Source of the DNA: an uncultured Verrucomicrobiota bacterium
GTDB taxonomy: Bacteria > Verrucomicrobiota > Kiritimatiellia > SS1-B-03-39 > UBA6053
Assembly: GCA_937127435.1 (NCBI GenBank)
Contig: CAKZLZ010000170.1
Location: forward strand, 1-39,306
Direction: 5' to 3'
DNA: 39,306 nt
Shown: positions 8,795 through 17,095 of the stretch, piece by piece
How positions within the stretch are numbered: position 1 is the first letter of the stretch
How the letters are laid out: each line of letters begins with the position of its first letter
Program-made: the position numbers and the translations under genes
Notes under the pieces: generated by a model
Databases searched by the model: none
The model's input: the letters and a program-made list of their open reading frames with translations, nothing else
Told to the model about the DNA's origin: nothing

Positions 8795-9239
8795 AAGTCC
8801 CCTCCGCCTGATGATGTTGGATCCATTGGGATGCGAAATTTTTCCAAACCTCCAAAGAGGCCTCACCCGAACCATAAATCGACTGATTCCAAGTTTCACG
8901 AATATCTTCAGGCACCGGTTCTCCACTGGCGGACAACAGCGCAAACCATTCCTTTTCACTGAGACCATTCACCTCTTCCGCGGATTTCCACACCCGTACA
9001 CAACGACGTAAAATCACCGCCACATCTGCAACTGAGCTGGCACGCTCCAGTTCCGCCAGCGCTTCTTTGCGATAGAAATTCCGCCGCGCCTTCACCCAGC
9101 AGCGCCAAGCAAATATCACAGCCGCGATCAACAGCCCCGCTCCCAAGATCCACCAGCCCGGAGCCAAAGGCCACCACGTGGCCGCATCTGCCGGGACGAT
9201 GTCATGTAAAGCATCCAAAGAGGGCACCTTCTTATCCAT
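8787..9239 (-). CDS. DUF4381 domain protein
   Basis: A 150-residue single-pass membrane protein. The N-terminal segment LHDIVPADAATWWPLAPGWW leads into one transmembrane helix (ILGAGLLIAAVIFAW), then a cytoplasmic helical part. This is the characteristic form of DUF4381 proteins, which sit between DUF58 and VWA genes in MoxR operons, exactly as here. It overlaps the DUF58 gene by 8 nt upstream and batA by 8 nt downstream. Biochemical role is not known. Confidence 0.82.
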   Translation of the reverse strand: MDKKVPSLDALHDIVPADAATWWPLAPGWWILGAGLLIAAVIFAWRCWVKARRNFYRKEALAELERASSVADVAVILRRCVRVWKSAEEVNGLSEKEWFALLSASGEPVPEDIRETWNQSIYGSGEASLEVWKNFASQWIQHHQAEGTYV

Positions 9240-10149
9240 GCAGCTCCCCTCCTATGGCCTGACGGATCTGATCCGCCACCGGAAATTCGGTACTGATCGG
9301 CAACAGCGGAATACGCAACTCGCCGAACAATTCCCGCCACCTCTTTAAATCCACTTGAAACTGTTCCCGCAGCTTTTCGGAAAAATCCCCCTGCCCCGGC
9401 AACTTCCGAAGGCCGGAAGCCGATTCTGTCCACATTCCGGGGTACGGAAGAATTCCTCCGCCCATAGGGTCATATATTAATACCACCAGCACATCATTAT
9501 GACGGCTCAGTCGGGTCACCATTTCCCGGGACTGTTCATCCGCGCCGTGCAAATCAGAAATCAGAATCAACAATCCATCGTGAGTCATACTTTGCTCGAT
9601 CGATGCCAGCATGTGATTAAAGCCTTCCTTGTTCCCGTCCATCCCCTGCAAAGGAAGCTTCTCATTTTCCTCGCTCAGTTGATGCAGAAACTGCAACACC
9701 GTACTTTGCCCTCTTTTCGGAGAGACAAACTGAAGCTCCTGCTCCCCTAAAATCCATCCGCCCACCCGGTCTCCCCCATCCAAAACCCGCCAGGCCGCCA
9801 AAGCGGCCGCTTCGGCCGCGCACACGGATTTCATACAGCGTTGACTGCCAAAAAACATGCGGCTCCTCTGATCCACCGCCACATACACCGGACGCTCCCG
9901 CTCTTCTTCATAAACCCGGATTTGTGTACGCCCCCGACGCGCGGTCGCCTTCCAGTCAATCGAGCGGATATCATCTCCGGGCCGATAGCCCCGCAACTCG
10001 GCAAAATCCAAGCCCCGCCCGCGCAGACGCGAAGCGTGTCGACCGGACAGCAACGAGTTAAGCGGTTGCCTGGACGAAAAGTGAAAGCCCCGCGCCTCCG
10101 CTTTTAAACGGATCAGGGATTCCAAATCTATGGTGACGCCGGCAGCCAC
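9232..10149 (-). CDS. DUF58 domain protein
   Basis: A 305-residue protein without a signal peptide. The DUF58 core is clear: GRGLDFAELRGYRPGDDIRSIDWKATARRG at about 44-73, the most conserved part of the family, followed by a degenerate VWA-like fold (VYVAVDQRSRM, LLILISDLHG, DVLVVLIYDP). DUF58 genes almost always follow a moxR gene, as here with a 9-nt gap. They are presumed to work with the ATPase. No unusual feature. Confidence 0.88.
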   Translation of the reverse strand: MAAGVTIDLESLIRLKAEARGFHFSSRQPLNSLLSGRHASRLRGRGLDFAELRGYRPGDDIRSIDWKATARRGRTQIRVYEEERERPVYVAVDQRSRMFFGSQRCMKSVCAAEAAALAAWRVLDGGDRVGGWILGEQELQFVSPKRGQSTVLQFLHQLSEENEKLPLQGMDGNKEGFNHMLASIEQSMTHDGLLILISDLHGADEQSREMVTRLSRHNDVLVVLIYDPMGGGILPYPGMWTESASGLRKLPGQGDFSEKLREQFQVDLKRWRELFGELRIPLLPISTEFPVADQIRQAIGGELHG

Positions 10150-10158
10150 AAATGCTCC

Positions 10159-11118
10159 TTAGGCAGAGACCACGGCGGCAACCAACGCTTCCGCCACTTC
10201 ATTGCGGCTTCGCCCTTCGGCCTCCGCCACATAAGACAAATGAATCCGGTGCGCCAAACAGGCGGGCGCCACCGCCCGAATATTGTCCGCAGACACAAAG
10301 CCCTGTCCATGCAACCAGGCGTGGGCGCGGGAGGCCGCATCCAAAGCCAGCGTTCCCCGGGGGCTTGCACCCAAACGAATCCATTTGCTCACCTCACCTT
10401 CCAACGCTTCCGCGTTGCGGCTGGCCATCACCAGGTCGACCATAAACTGTTCGGCGGCATCGTTAACCTGTATCGACAACACCTCTTTACGAGCGGCCAG
10501 AATTTCATCCGGCGTTAAAATGGTTTCCAGTGGCGCAGCCGTTCCCGCCTTTTCACCCCGCACCAATTGCAGAATGGCTTTTTCATTTTCCGCGGGGGGA
10601 TACGGGACATGCACATAGAGGAGAAAACGGTCCATTTGCGCTTCCGGCAAAGGATAGGTCCCCTCCTGCTCAATGGGATTTTGGGTCGCCAAGACCATAA
10701 ACAGATCCGGCAATTTTCGACTGTTTCCGCCAACGGTGACCTGCCGTTCTTCCATGGCTTCCAACAGGGCGGACTGCACTTTGGCGGGCGCGCGGTTGAT
10801 TTCATCTGCCAGCACCAGGTTTCCGAAAAGCGGTCCGGCCTGAAACGTAAATTCGCCGGTTTGCTCCCGATAAATTTCTGATCCGGTTACATCTGAGGGC
10901 AACAGATCCGGGGTAAATTGAATCCGACTGAAATCGGAAGGGATCAGGCGGCTCAAAGTTTTGATCGACCGGGTTTTCGCCACCCCGGGAAGTCCTTCCA
11001 TGAGGACATGTCCGTCTGCGAGAAGTGCGATCAGTAAACGTTCAACCACCGCCTCCTGCCCCAGGACAGATTGATTCATCGCATCTGCGAGTTTTTGAAA
11101 TTTATCATATGAACACAT
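10159..11118 (-). CDS. moxR: MoxR family AAA+ ATPase
   Basis: A 319-residue cytoplasmic ATPase. Walker A is GLPGVAKT (42-49), Walker B LVLADE (101-106) followed by INRAP, sensor 1 ATQNPIEQEG (about 144-153), and the C-terminal lid contains GASPRGTLAL. The start at 11118 has a good ribosome site (GAAGGAGA) on the minus strand. It is the first gene of the moxR-DUF58-DUF4381-batA-batB-TPR-batD-HAD operon and follows the sulfatase terminator, so the operon promoter should lie in the 40 nt before it or inside the end of the sulfatase gene. MoxR proteins act as chaperone-like ATPases for envelope or metal-dependent proteins. Confidence 0.93.
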   Translation of the reverse strand: MCSYDKFQKLADAMNQSVLGQEAVVERLLIALLADGHVLMEGLPGVAKTRSIKTLSRLIPSDFSRIQFTPDLLPSDVTGSEIYREQTGEFTFQAGPLFGNLVLADEINRAPAKVQSALLEAMEERQVTVGGNSRKLPDLFMVLATQNPIEQEGTYPLPEAQMDRFLLYVHVPYPPAENEKAILQLVRGEKAGTAAPLETILTPDEILAARKEVLSIQVNDAAEQFMVDLVMASRNAEALEGEVSKWIRLGASPRGTLALDAASRAHAWLHGQGFVSADNIRAVAPACLAHRIHLSYVAEAEGRSRNEVAEALVAAVVSA

Positions 11119-11132
11119 AAGGTCTCCTTCAC

Positions 11133-11167
11133 AAAAACTGCCCGAATTCTTTGCAGAATCCGGGCAG
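11133..11167 (-). terminator. Terminator after the sulfatase gene
   Basis: On the minus strand CTGCCCGGATTCT pairs with AGAATTCGGGCAG (13 bp, one G-U pair) around GCAA, followed by TTTTTGTG. It sits 25 nt past the sulfatase stop and 15 nt before the moxR start, separating the two transcripts. Confidence 0.88.
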
Positions 11168-11191
11168 TGTATTTTCAGTTAAACATCAAAC

Positions 11192-12760
11192 TTAACGGGC
11201 ACCGGCCGGAGAAGTTAACTGTTCCATCACTTTGTCCAGCGAGAAGCTGGCCGCTTTCTGACGGGGAGGGAATTCCTTGAAAGTTTCCAGGAATGTTCCC
11301 ACGTAGGCCTGAGCAGGCACCATCAGGAATGCGTGATCAAGTACCCAGTCATAGTAGGTGTTGGATGTTTTCTGAGCGCGCTCGTAAGGGTCACGACGCA
11401 GGTTGAACATCAAAGGAACCCGCAATGGAATGAAAGGTTCGGCCCATGCTTGCAAGGTGCCTTCTACCCGTTGTTCCATGAAGATCAATTTCCACTCACC
11501 ATAACGCAGAGCAGTCAAATCACCGTCGTCTGAGAAGTAGAAGATTTCATTACGCGGACTGGGATTTGCGATCGGATCTTTCAGGTTGGCAGTGATATCA
11601 TATCCGTCGAGATGGACTTTGTAATCGCGTCCCAATGCTTTGGAGGTGTAACCGTCCATCAGGTCATCTTTGATGTCCGCTTTGCCGGCAATCGCAGCAA
11701 AGGTGGGGAACCAGTCCATGTGATGAATGATACCGTTATTAATAGTACCGGGCTCAATCACGCCGGGCCAGCGAACCATCGCCGGTACGCGCCAGCCACC
11801 TTCCCAGTTGGTGTTTTTCTCACCGCGGAAGGGTGTCATCGCCGCGTCGGGCCAGGAGTTCATGTGCGGACCATTGTCGGTGGAATAAAAGACCACGGTG
11901 TTGTCGGCAATGCCGAGTTCATCCAATTTGGCCAGAAACTCACCAATGTGCATGTCATGCTCGATCATCCCTGCGGTGTATTCATCCGCAGTGGGATGAG
12001 CTTCACGAATTTTAGCCATTTTTTCGTCACTCACGTGCGTGCGGAAATGCATACGGGTACCGCTCCACCAAACGAACCAGGGGGTTTCGGCTTTGGTTTG
12101 ACGCTCAATGAAATCCAAGGCGGCAGCCACGGTATCGTCATCGATAGTTTCCATACGTTTTTTGGTCAAAGGACCGGTGTCTTCAATTTTGCCGTCGGCA
12201 GAAGATTTAATCACGCCGCGGGGACCGAAGGTTTCCAGGAAGGTACGTCCGTCGGGCATCACCATGTCGCCGGGGTAATCTTCGTTTTCGGGTTCTTCTT
12301 CTGCATTCAAGTGATAGAGATTCCCAAAAAATTCATCAAATCCATTGTTGGTGGGCAACATTTCGTCGCGGTCACCCAAATGGTTTTTACCAAATTGTCC
12401 GGTGGCATAGCCCTGATCTTTCATGATCACCGCAATGGTGGGATCTGCAGGATTCATCCCTTCTTTGGCACCCGGCAGGCCCACTTTAGACAGACCGGTC
12501 CGGAACACACTCTGTCCCATAATAAAAGAAGAACGACCGGCGGTGCAACTTTGCTCACCGTAGTAATCAGTAAAGATCATTCCTTCTTTCGCGATACGGT
12601 CAATATTCGGGGTTTGATAGCCCATCAGGCCCATGGTGTATGCGGAAATGTTGGACTGTCCAACATCGTCACCCCAGATCACCAGGATGTTCGGTTTCTC
12701 GCTTTGGCTGAAACCAAATGCGGGGAGTAATGCCAATAAAATGGCAACAATTTTCTTCAT
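11192..12760 (-). CDS. Secreted type I sulfatase (arylsulfatase family)
   Basis: A 522-residue enzyme with a signal peptide (MKKIVAILLALLPAFGFSQ) and a good ribosome site (AGGAGCG). It belongs to the formylglycine-dependent sulfatases. The maturation motif CTAGR (72-76) supplies the cysteine that becomes formylglycine. Metal ligands include D31-D32 (NILVIWGDD) and the later STDNGPH pair (about 293-299). The length is usual. Such enzymes hydrolyse sulfate esters; the substrate cannot be told from sequence, but in Verrucomicrobiota they are often used on sulfated algal or host polysaccharides. A LysR-type regulator is divergently placed 132 bp upstream and may control it. A formylglycine-generating enzyme is needed and is not in this window. 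Confidence 0.92.
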   Translation of the reverse strand: MKKIVAILLALLPAFGFSQSEKPNILVIWGDDVGQSNISAYTMGLMGYQTPNIDRIAKEGMIFTDYYGEQSCTAGRSSFIMGQSVFRTGLSKVGLPGAKEGMNPADPTIAVIMKDQGYATGQFGKNHLGDRDEMLPTNNGFDEFFGNLYHLNAEEEPENEDYPGDMVMPDGRTFLETFGPRGVIKSSADGKIEDTGPLTKKRMETIDDDTVAAALDFIERQTKAETPWFVWWSGTRMHFRTHVSDEKMAKIREAHPTADEYTAGMIEHDMHIGEFLAKLDELGIADNTVVFYSTDNGPHMNSWPDAAMTPFRGEKNTNWEGGWRVPAMVRWPGVIEPGTINNGIIHHMDWFPTFAAIAGKADIKDDLMDGYTSKALGRDYKVHLDGYDITANLKDPIANPSPRNEIFYFSDDGDLTALRYGEWKLIFMEQRVEGTLQAWAEPFIPLRVPLMFNLRRDPYERAQKTSNTYYDWVLDHAFLMVPAQAYVGTFLETFKEFPPRQKAASFSLDKVMEQLTSPAGAR

Positions 12761-12874
12761 GATTCGCTCCTAACTGTTTGAATAAAATGTAGCCGTGTCG
12801 TACAGCTTCATCTCTATAATACGATCCCTCCCCCTGAAACCTTCAGATAAAAATAGTGAAAACTAATACATCAC

Positions 12875-12892
12875 ACTATAACCTATAGTTAT
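12875..12892. promoter_or_regulatory. Overlapping palindromes next to LysR start (possible operator)
   Basis: ACTATA-ACC-TATAGT (12875-12889) is an exact palindrome, and ATAAC-CTATA-GTTAT (12878-12892) is a second one that fits the T-N11-A pattern of LysR-type boxes. They end right against the ATG of the regulator, where a Shine-Dalgarno would be expected and none is seen. This suggests autoregulation, and possibly control of the divergent sulfatase. Confidence 0.45.
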
Positions 12893-13813
12893 ATGCCCAA
12901 CCCACGATATTTCGAATACGCCCTGATGATTGAACGATTCGGCAGCTTTAAACGGGCGGCCCTTGAGTTACATGTCAGTCAACCAGCCCTCTCCAAAGGA
13001 ATTTCGGCTTTGGAGGAAATATACAGTGTATTAATATTTGACCGGGACAGTCGCCCGGTGATGCCTACCGCTGCCGGAAAAATAATTCTGGAAGAAGCAC
13101 AAAGGGTCTTGCAGGGAGATACCCAGCTCAAGAACCGGCTCTTGGAATTAAAAGGCGTGGTAAACCAGAACTTCCGTATCGCCTGGGGCCCCTATGCCAG
13201 CAAAATGTATGCTGCGGACTTTTTAAACCGCTTTCATACGCAGTTCCCCAAATCAGAAGTGCATTTTATCAATGCCGGCTGGAGTGACCTGCCCCGCCTT
13301 CTTCGCAATCGACAAGTCGACGTATTTATCGGTGATATTTCTACCCACGGCTTAAAAGATGAGTTTCAGATTCACCCTCTCCCCTTGGATGCCGTGGTTT
13401 TTGTATGCAACCCCCAACACCCCTATTCCAAAGCAAAGCTCCTGGATCCGATGGACATCTGTTCCCAACCGCTAGCGCTTTGCAGCCCTCCCCCTTGGGC
13501 CAAGAAGTGGTTAAGAAACCATATGGATGCCATCGACACCCGGGATTCCCCCTCCAGCTTTCGGGGAGATGACTATCGACTGATTGAGGAAATCATTCTC
13601 GAAAATCCGGGTGTGGGCACCATGGCAAGCCGCGCATGCTTTGAAAAAAATATTGCCAATGGAAAATTGCGGGCCATTCCGATTAAAGATGCACCCTACC
13701 TTCAGGCGGGCATCGTGGTGGATCCCGGTATAAAGAAACTTCCCTTACTGAATGAAGTCGTGGAACTGATCTTAGCCCTGGCGGAACAAAAAACCGGGGC
13801 TGAAAATCAGTAG
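12893..13813 (+). CDS. LysR-type transcriptional regulator
   Basis: A 306-residue regulator. Residues about 4-62 form the winged HTH (YFEYALMIERFGSFKRAA, then LHVSQPALSKGISALEE), and residues about 90-295 the substrate-binding-type effector domain (NFRIAWGPYAS, DVFIGDIS, GVGTMASRA). It is transcribed away from the sulfatase gene, the classical arrangement for a LysR regulator and its target, so it may sense a product of sulfated-glycan use; that is inference. The start lacks a visible Shine-Dalgarno and is abutted by palindromes. Its last 7 nt overlap the convergent small gene at 13807. Confidence 0.9.
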   Translation: MPNPRYFEYALMIERFGSFKRAALELHVSQPALSKGISALEEIYSVLIFDRDSRPVMPTAAGKIILEEAQRVLQGDTQLKNRLLELKGVVNQNFRIAWGPYASKMYAADFLNRFHTQFPKSEVHFINAGWSDLPRLLRNRQVDVFIGDISTHGLKDEFQIHPLPLDAVVFVCNPQHPYSKAKLLDPMDICSQPLALCSPPPWAKKWLRNHMDAIDTRDSPSSFRGDDYRLIEEIILENPGVGTMASRACFEKNIANGKLRAIPIKDAPYLQAGIVVDPGIKKLPLLNEVVELILALAEQKTGAENQ

Positions 13814-14043
13814 GTAAACAAATCCGACTTTTTCAGTTCCCGCCCCAAAGCCGCAGCCATCGCTTTGATCATTTTGTTTCGAGCCTTAGAAGTCAAACGG
13901 CGTCCTTTACAGGCGCGGGTCACCATTTTATGGGTGATCGGCTCGGGTGAAATCGCCACCAAATTATGCGGGGTGATTTCATTTTCACGCATCAAGACCG
14001 CTATCGGTTGTTCGCCTAAATTTCTTTCAAGTTCTTCATTCAT
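13807..14043 (-). CDS. Small HTH-like protein, unknown function
   Basis: A 78-residue, soluble, basic protein. Its start ATG overlaps the stop of the oxidoreductase gene (ATGA), which supports it being real and co-translated. The middle (ENEITPHNLVAIS, then THKMVTRACKGRRLTS, then KARNKMIKAMAAALG) looks like a Cro/Xre-type helix-turn-helix, with a possible recognition helix around 38-50. No gene family is recognised with confidence. It converges with the LysR gene and overlaps it by 7 nt. It could be a small regulator of the upstream oxidoreductase, but nothing here proves DNA binding. Confidence 0.65.
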   Translation of the reverse strand: MNEELERNLGEQPIAVLMRENEITPHNLVAISPEPITHKMVTRACKGRRLTSKARNKMIKAMAAALGRELKKSDLFTY

Positions 14044-15008
14044 CCTATTTTCTCCAAAACCTTATCCATGGTTTCCGCCAAAGCGACGGTTTCTGCCAAG
14101 GGCATGACGGCACATTCTATTTCTCCGGCACGGAGCGCCGCATGTACCGCCAAAATTTCAAAACGAAAACCCTGCGGTATCGGATAAGGAAGATGATGTT
14201 TTTCCTGACTCCCCCCTTCACGGTGTAACTCCACATCTTTTGCACCCAGAAAATGTTCAGGAATCACAATCCGGCCTTTCTCCCCCACAATTTCCAAACG
14301 GTTTTCGGAAGGAGATTGAATTCCGCAACTCAATTGTGCCATGGCGCCATTCTTATAGCCAAAGTTCATCAGCGTGGTTTCATCTACGCCGGTCTCGGCT
14401 AAATTCGCCAGCACAGAAATCCTCTCCGGTTGCGCCCCCATAATAAAACCCGCAATGGAAACCGGGTAAATTCCCACATCCAGCAATGCCCCTCCGGCCA
14501 ACTCCGGATTGTATAAACGGTGCAGAGGATCAAAAGGTTTGTTGATGGAAAAGCTGGCCCGGAGCATTTTGACTTTGCCGATTTCTCCTGCATCCAACCA
14601 GGTCTTCATTTGCTGAATCGCCGGCAGAAACCGCGTCCACATCCCCTCCATCAAAAACAGCCCCTTTTCCTTCGCCACTTTCGCCATTTCCCGCGATTCC
14701 GTTGCGTTCACCCCCAAAGGCTTTTCGCACAGCACCGCCTTGCCGGCCTCAAGAGCCAACAGCACATTTTCCAAATGAAAATTATGGGTGGTAGCCACGT
14801 AGACCGCATCCAAATCCATCTCCGCAAACATGGCTTCATAACTGTCGAAAAAATCCGGCACCGATTCTTCTTTCGCAAAAGCTTCCGCGCGCCCTGAAGT
14901 GCGGGATGCACAAGCCACCAACTCCCCGCCTTCCATCGAAGCCAGGCTTTGTGCAAATTTATGGGCGATATGCCCGCAACCCAAAATTCCCCATTTGATT
15001 TTTTTCAT
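14040..15008 (-). CDS. Gfo/Idh/MocA family oxidoreductase
   Basis: A 322-residue NAD(P)-dependent dehydrogenase. The N-terminal Rossmann fold has WGILGCGHIAHKFA (6-19), followed by the family motif CEKPLG (about 93-98), with the catalytic-type Lys in it. The second part is the usual beta-sheet domain (GGALLDVGIYPVS, about 174-186, where the D-x-G-x-x region usually binds substrate). Members oxidise or reduce sugars, inositols or related compounds (trans-dihydrodiol dehydrogenase-like proteins are close in form). The ribosome site is AAGGAAA. It is coupled by ATGA to the small HTH-like gene and is divergent from the MCE operon across 178 bp. Confidence 0.9.
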   Translation of the reverse strand: MKKIKWGILGCGHIAHKFAQSLASMEGGELVACASRTSGRAEAFAKEESVPDFFDSYEAMFAEMDLDAVYVATTHNFHLENVLLALEAGKAVLCEKPLGVNATESREMAKVAKEKGLFLMEGMWTRFLPAIQQMKTWLDAGEIGKVKMLRASFSINKPFDPLHRLYNPELAGGALLDVGIYPVSIAGFIMGAQPERISVLANLAETGVDETTLMNFGYKNGAMAQLSCGIQSPSENRLEIVGEKGRIVIPEHFLGAKDVELHREGGSQEKHHLPYPIPQGFRFEILAVHAALRAGEIECAVMPLAETVALAETMDKVLEKIG

Positions 15009-15186
15009 GTTTCCTTTGTGTCATTTTTCATCCGGGAATCCAGACAAATCATCGAATCATCCCGCGGAAAAATCCACAGATGATAATAGCAGAGTCAGGG
15101 TGTCCATACGGATAAAGTCGCCCTTAAAAAGGGACATCTCCCTTCAAAAAGATTGCAATTTCACGGTTCAGCAATATGCCTTAAGC

Positions 15187-16302
15187 ATGGTCAACGTACA
15201 GCCCATCCTTAAAGAGAAGAACCACTGCATTCTGGAAATCAGTGGTAATTTTTTGATGGCAGAATCCCGCCCCACTCTGGCAGAACTCAGCCAGTCCTTT
15301 CCCCGGGATTTAAAACGCCTTTCTTTCGATGCAGAAAAGATGAGCGCATGGGACAGCACGTTGCTCACCCTCCTGATGGGTTTACAGGATTACGCGAAGG
15401 AACAGAACATCGCATTTGATATCAGCCACATGCCTGAAGGGGTGCAGAGACTTTTAGATTTGGCCCGGGCCATCCCCGAACGCCCCGGCACCCGGCGGGA
15501 AGTGCAAAAAGCCTCTTTCAATGAACGAACCGGTAAAGCGACTCTGGAAATTTGGAAAGAAAGTATTGAGATGCTGTCTTTCGTGGGAGAGACCACCCAA
15601 AGTTTTGGCCGGCTCCTTCGGGGAAAAGCAAGGTTCCGGAAATCCGACTTGCTGATTCATATGGAAGCCTGTGGACCGGGAAGTTTAGGCATCATCACCG
15701 TGATTTCCCTGTTGGTCGGCGCTATTTTGGCTTTTGTGGGGGCCGTTCAGCTCTCGATGTTTGGTGCCGAAGTCTTCGTCGCCAATCTGGTGGGGCTGGG
15801 AATGGTGATGGAAATGGGCGCCCTCATGACCGGAATTATTCTGGCGGGACGCACCGGTGCCGCTTTTGCCGCCCAGCTGGGCAGCATGCAGGTCAACGAA
15901 GAAATCGACGCCTTAAAAACCATGGGGATCCCCCCGGTGGACAACCTGGTCCTTCCCCGCATGTTGGCACTGATCCTCTTGTCCCCCCTTTTGATTATCT
16001 ATGCCAACACCCTGGGGATGGTCGGAGGCGCACTGGTCGGCACCCTGTATCTGGAAATTCCCCTTCAGGTCTTTTTCACCCGCACTTTTGAATACGTGAC
16101 CCCGTGGTTAATGGCACAGGGAATGATCAAGGGTTGCTCGTTTGGACTTCTGGTTGCTTTCTCCGGATGTCTGCGGGGCATGCAATGCGGACGCAGTGCA
16201 TCGGAAGTGGGCAATGCCGCTACCCGGGCTGTGGTCACCAGCCTGTTGCTCATCGTCATCGCCGACGCCCTTTGGACTTTTCTCTTTATCATGATAGGCT
16301 GA
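15187..16302 (+). CDS. mlaE: STAS-MlaE fusion: lipid ABC transporter permease
   Basis: A 371-residue protein from the start at 15187. The frame is open further upstream, but that part has no domain and runs into the divergent gene. Residues about 1-95 form a STAS-like domain (HCILEISGNF, LSFDAEKMSAWDSTLLTLLMGL), equivalent to MlaB fused to its permease. Residues about 130-371 are the MlaE permease with five to six membrane helices and the motifs GVMVEMGALMTGI-like (VMEMGALMTGIILAGRTGAAFAAQLG) and EIDALKTMGIPP. It forms the inner-membrane core of an MCE lipid transporter with the next genes. No good Shine-Dalgarno is visible, so the exact start is uncertain. ATPase start follows 3 nt after the stop. 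Confidence 0.88.
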   Translation: MVNVQPILKEKNHCILEISGNFLMAESRPTLAELSQSFPRDLKRLSFDAEKMSAWDSTLLTLLMGLQDYAKEQNIAFDISHMPEGVQRLLDLARAIPERPGTRREVQKASFNERTGKATLEIWKESIEMLSFVGETTQSFGRLLRGKARFRKSDLLIHMEACGPGSLGIITVISLLVGAILAFVGAVQLSMFGAEVFVANLVGLGMVMEMGALMTGIILAGRTGAAFAAQLGSMQVNEEIDALKTMGIPPVDNLVLPRMLALILLSPLLIIYANTLGMVGGALVGTLYLEIPLQVFFTRTFEYVTPWLMAQGMIKGCSFGLLVAFSGCLRGMQCGRSASEVGNAATRAVVTSLLLIVIADALWTFLFIMIG

Positions 16303-16305
16303 TCT

Positions 16306-17088
16306 ATGAGTACTTCTCCCGAAAAAAAGCCTCCCTCCGTGCTCAGCGTAAAGAATCTGGAAATGCGCTATGGCAGCACCCTCATTCAGCAAAACCTGAA
16401 TTTCGAAATCTCAAAGGGGGATATTTTCATCATCATGGGCGGAAGCGGTTGCGGAAAAAGCACCCTGCTCAAGCACCTCATCGGCCTGGTAAAACCCGCG
16501 GAAGGTGCCGTCTATTATGGCGGCACGGATTTTTGGGCGGCGGATGAACAGGCACGGGGAAAGCTGCTGCAGGACATCGGCATCCTTTATCAACAAGGGG
16601 CCTTGTGGAGTTCCCAAACTCTGGCCGAAAATGTGGCGGTGCCCCTCAAAGAATATACGGACCTGAACGAGAAAGAAATCCGGGACCTCTGCGCCTTCAA
16701 ATTGCAATTGGTGGGACTGGCCGGATTTGATGATTATTATCCCTCTGAAATCAGTGGAGGCATGCGCAAACGCGCCGCCCTCGCCCGGGCCATCGCCCTC
16801 GATCCGAAATTTCTATTTTTCGATGAACCCTCCGCCGGCCTGGATCCGGTAAGTGCCAAGTTGCTGGATGACCTGATTCTGGAACTGCGGGACACTCTGG
16901 GCGCCACCATTGCGGTGGTCACCCATGAACTGGCCAGCATCTATGCCATCGGTTCCAACTCGGTTTTCCTCGACCCCGTTTCTAAAACCATGATTGCCCA
17001 GGGCAATCCCACCACCCTGCTTAACGAATCCAAAGATGCGCGGGTCATCGAATTTTTGACCCGGGGGAACACCCACACAGAAGGATGA
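16306..17088 (+). CDS. mlaF: MlaF-type ATPase of an MCE transporter
   Basis: A 260-residue ABC ATPase. Walker A is GGSGCGKST (45-53), the Q-loop YQQGALW (about 95-101), the signature SGGMRKR (150-156), Walker B LFFDEP (170-175), and the H-loop VVTHEL (about 205-210). The SGGMRKR form of the signature is typical of Mkl/MlaF ATPases. It powers lipid movement through the STAS-MlaE permease encoded just before it, and is followed after 7 nt by the MCE gene with a good ribosome site (AAGGATGA). Confidence 0.93.
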   Translation: MSTSPEKKPPSVLSVKNLEMRYGSTLIQQNLNFEISKGDIFIIMGGSGCGKSTLLKHLIGLVKPAEGAVYYGGTDFWAADEQARGKLLQDIGILYQQGALWSSQTLAENVAVPLKEYTDLNEKEIRDLCAFKLQLVGLAGFDDYYPSEISGGMRKRAALARAIALDPKFLFFDEPSAGLDPVSAKLLDDLILELRDTLGATIAVVTHELASIYAIGSNSVFLDPVSKTMIAQGNPTTLLNESKDARVIEFLTRGNTHTEG

Positions 17089-17095
17089 AGTCACT

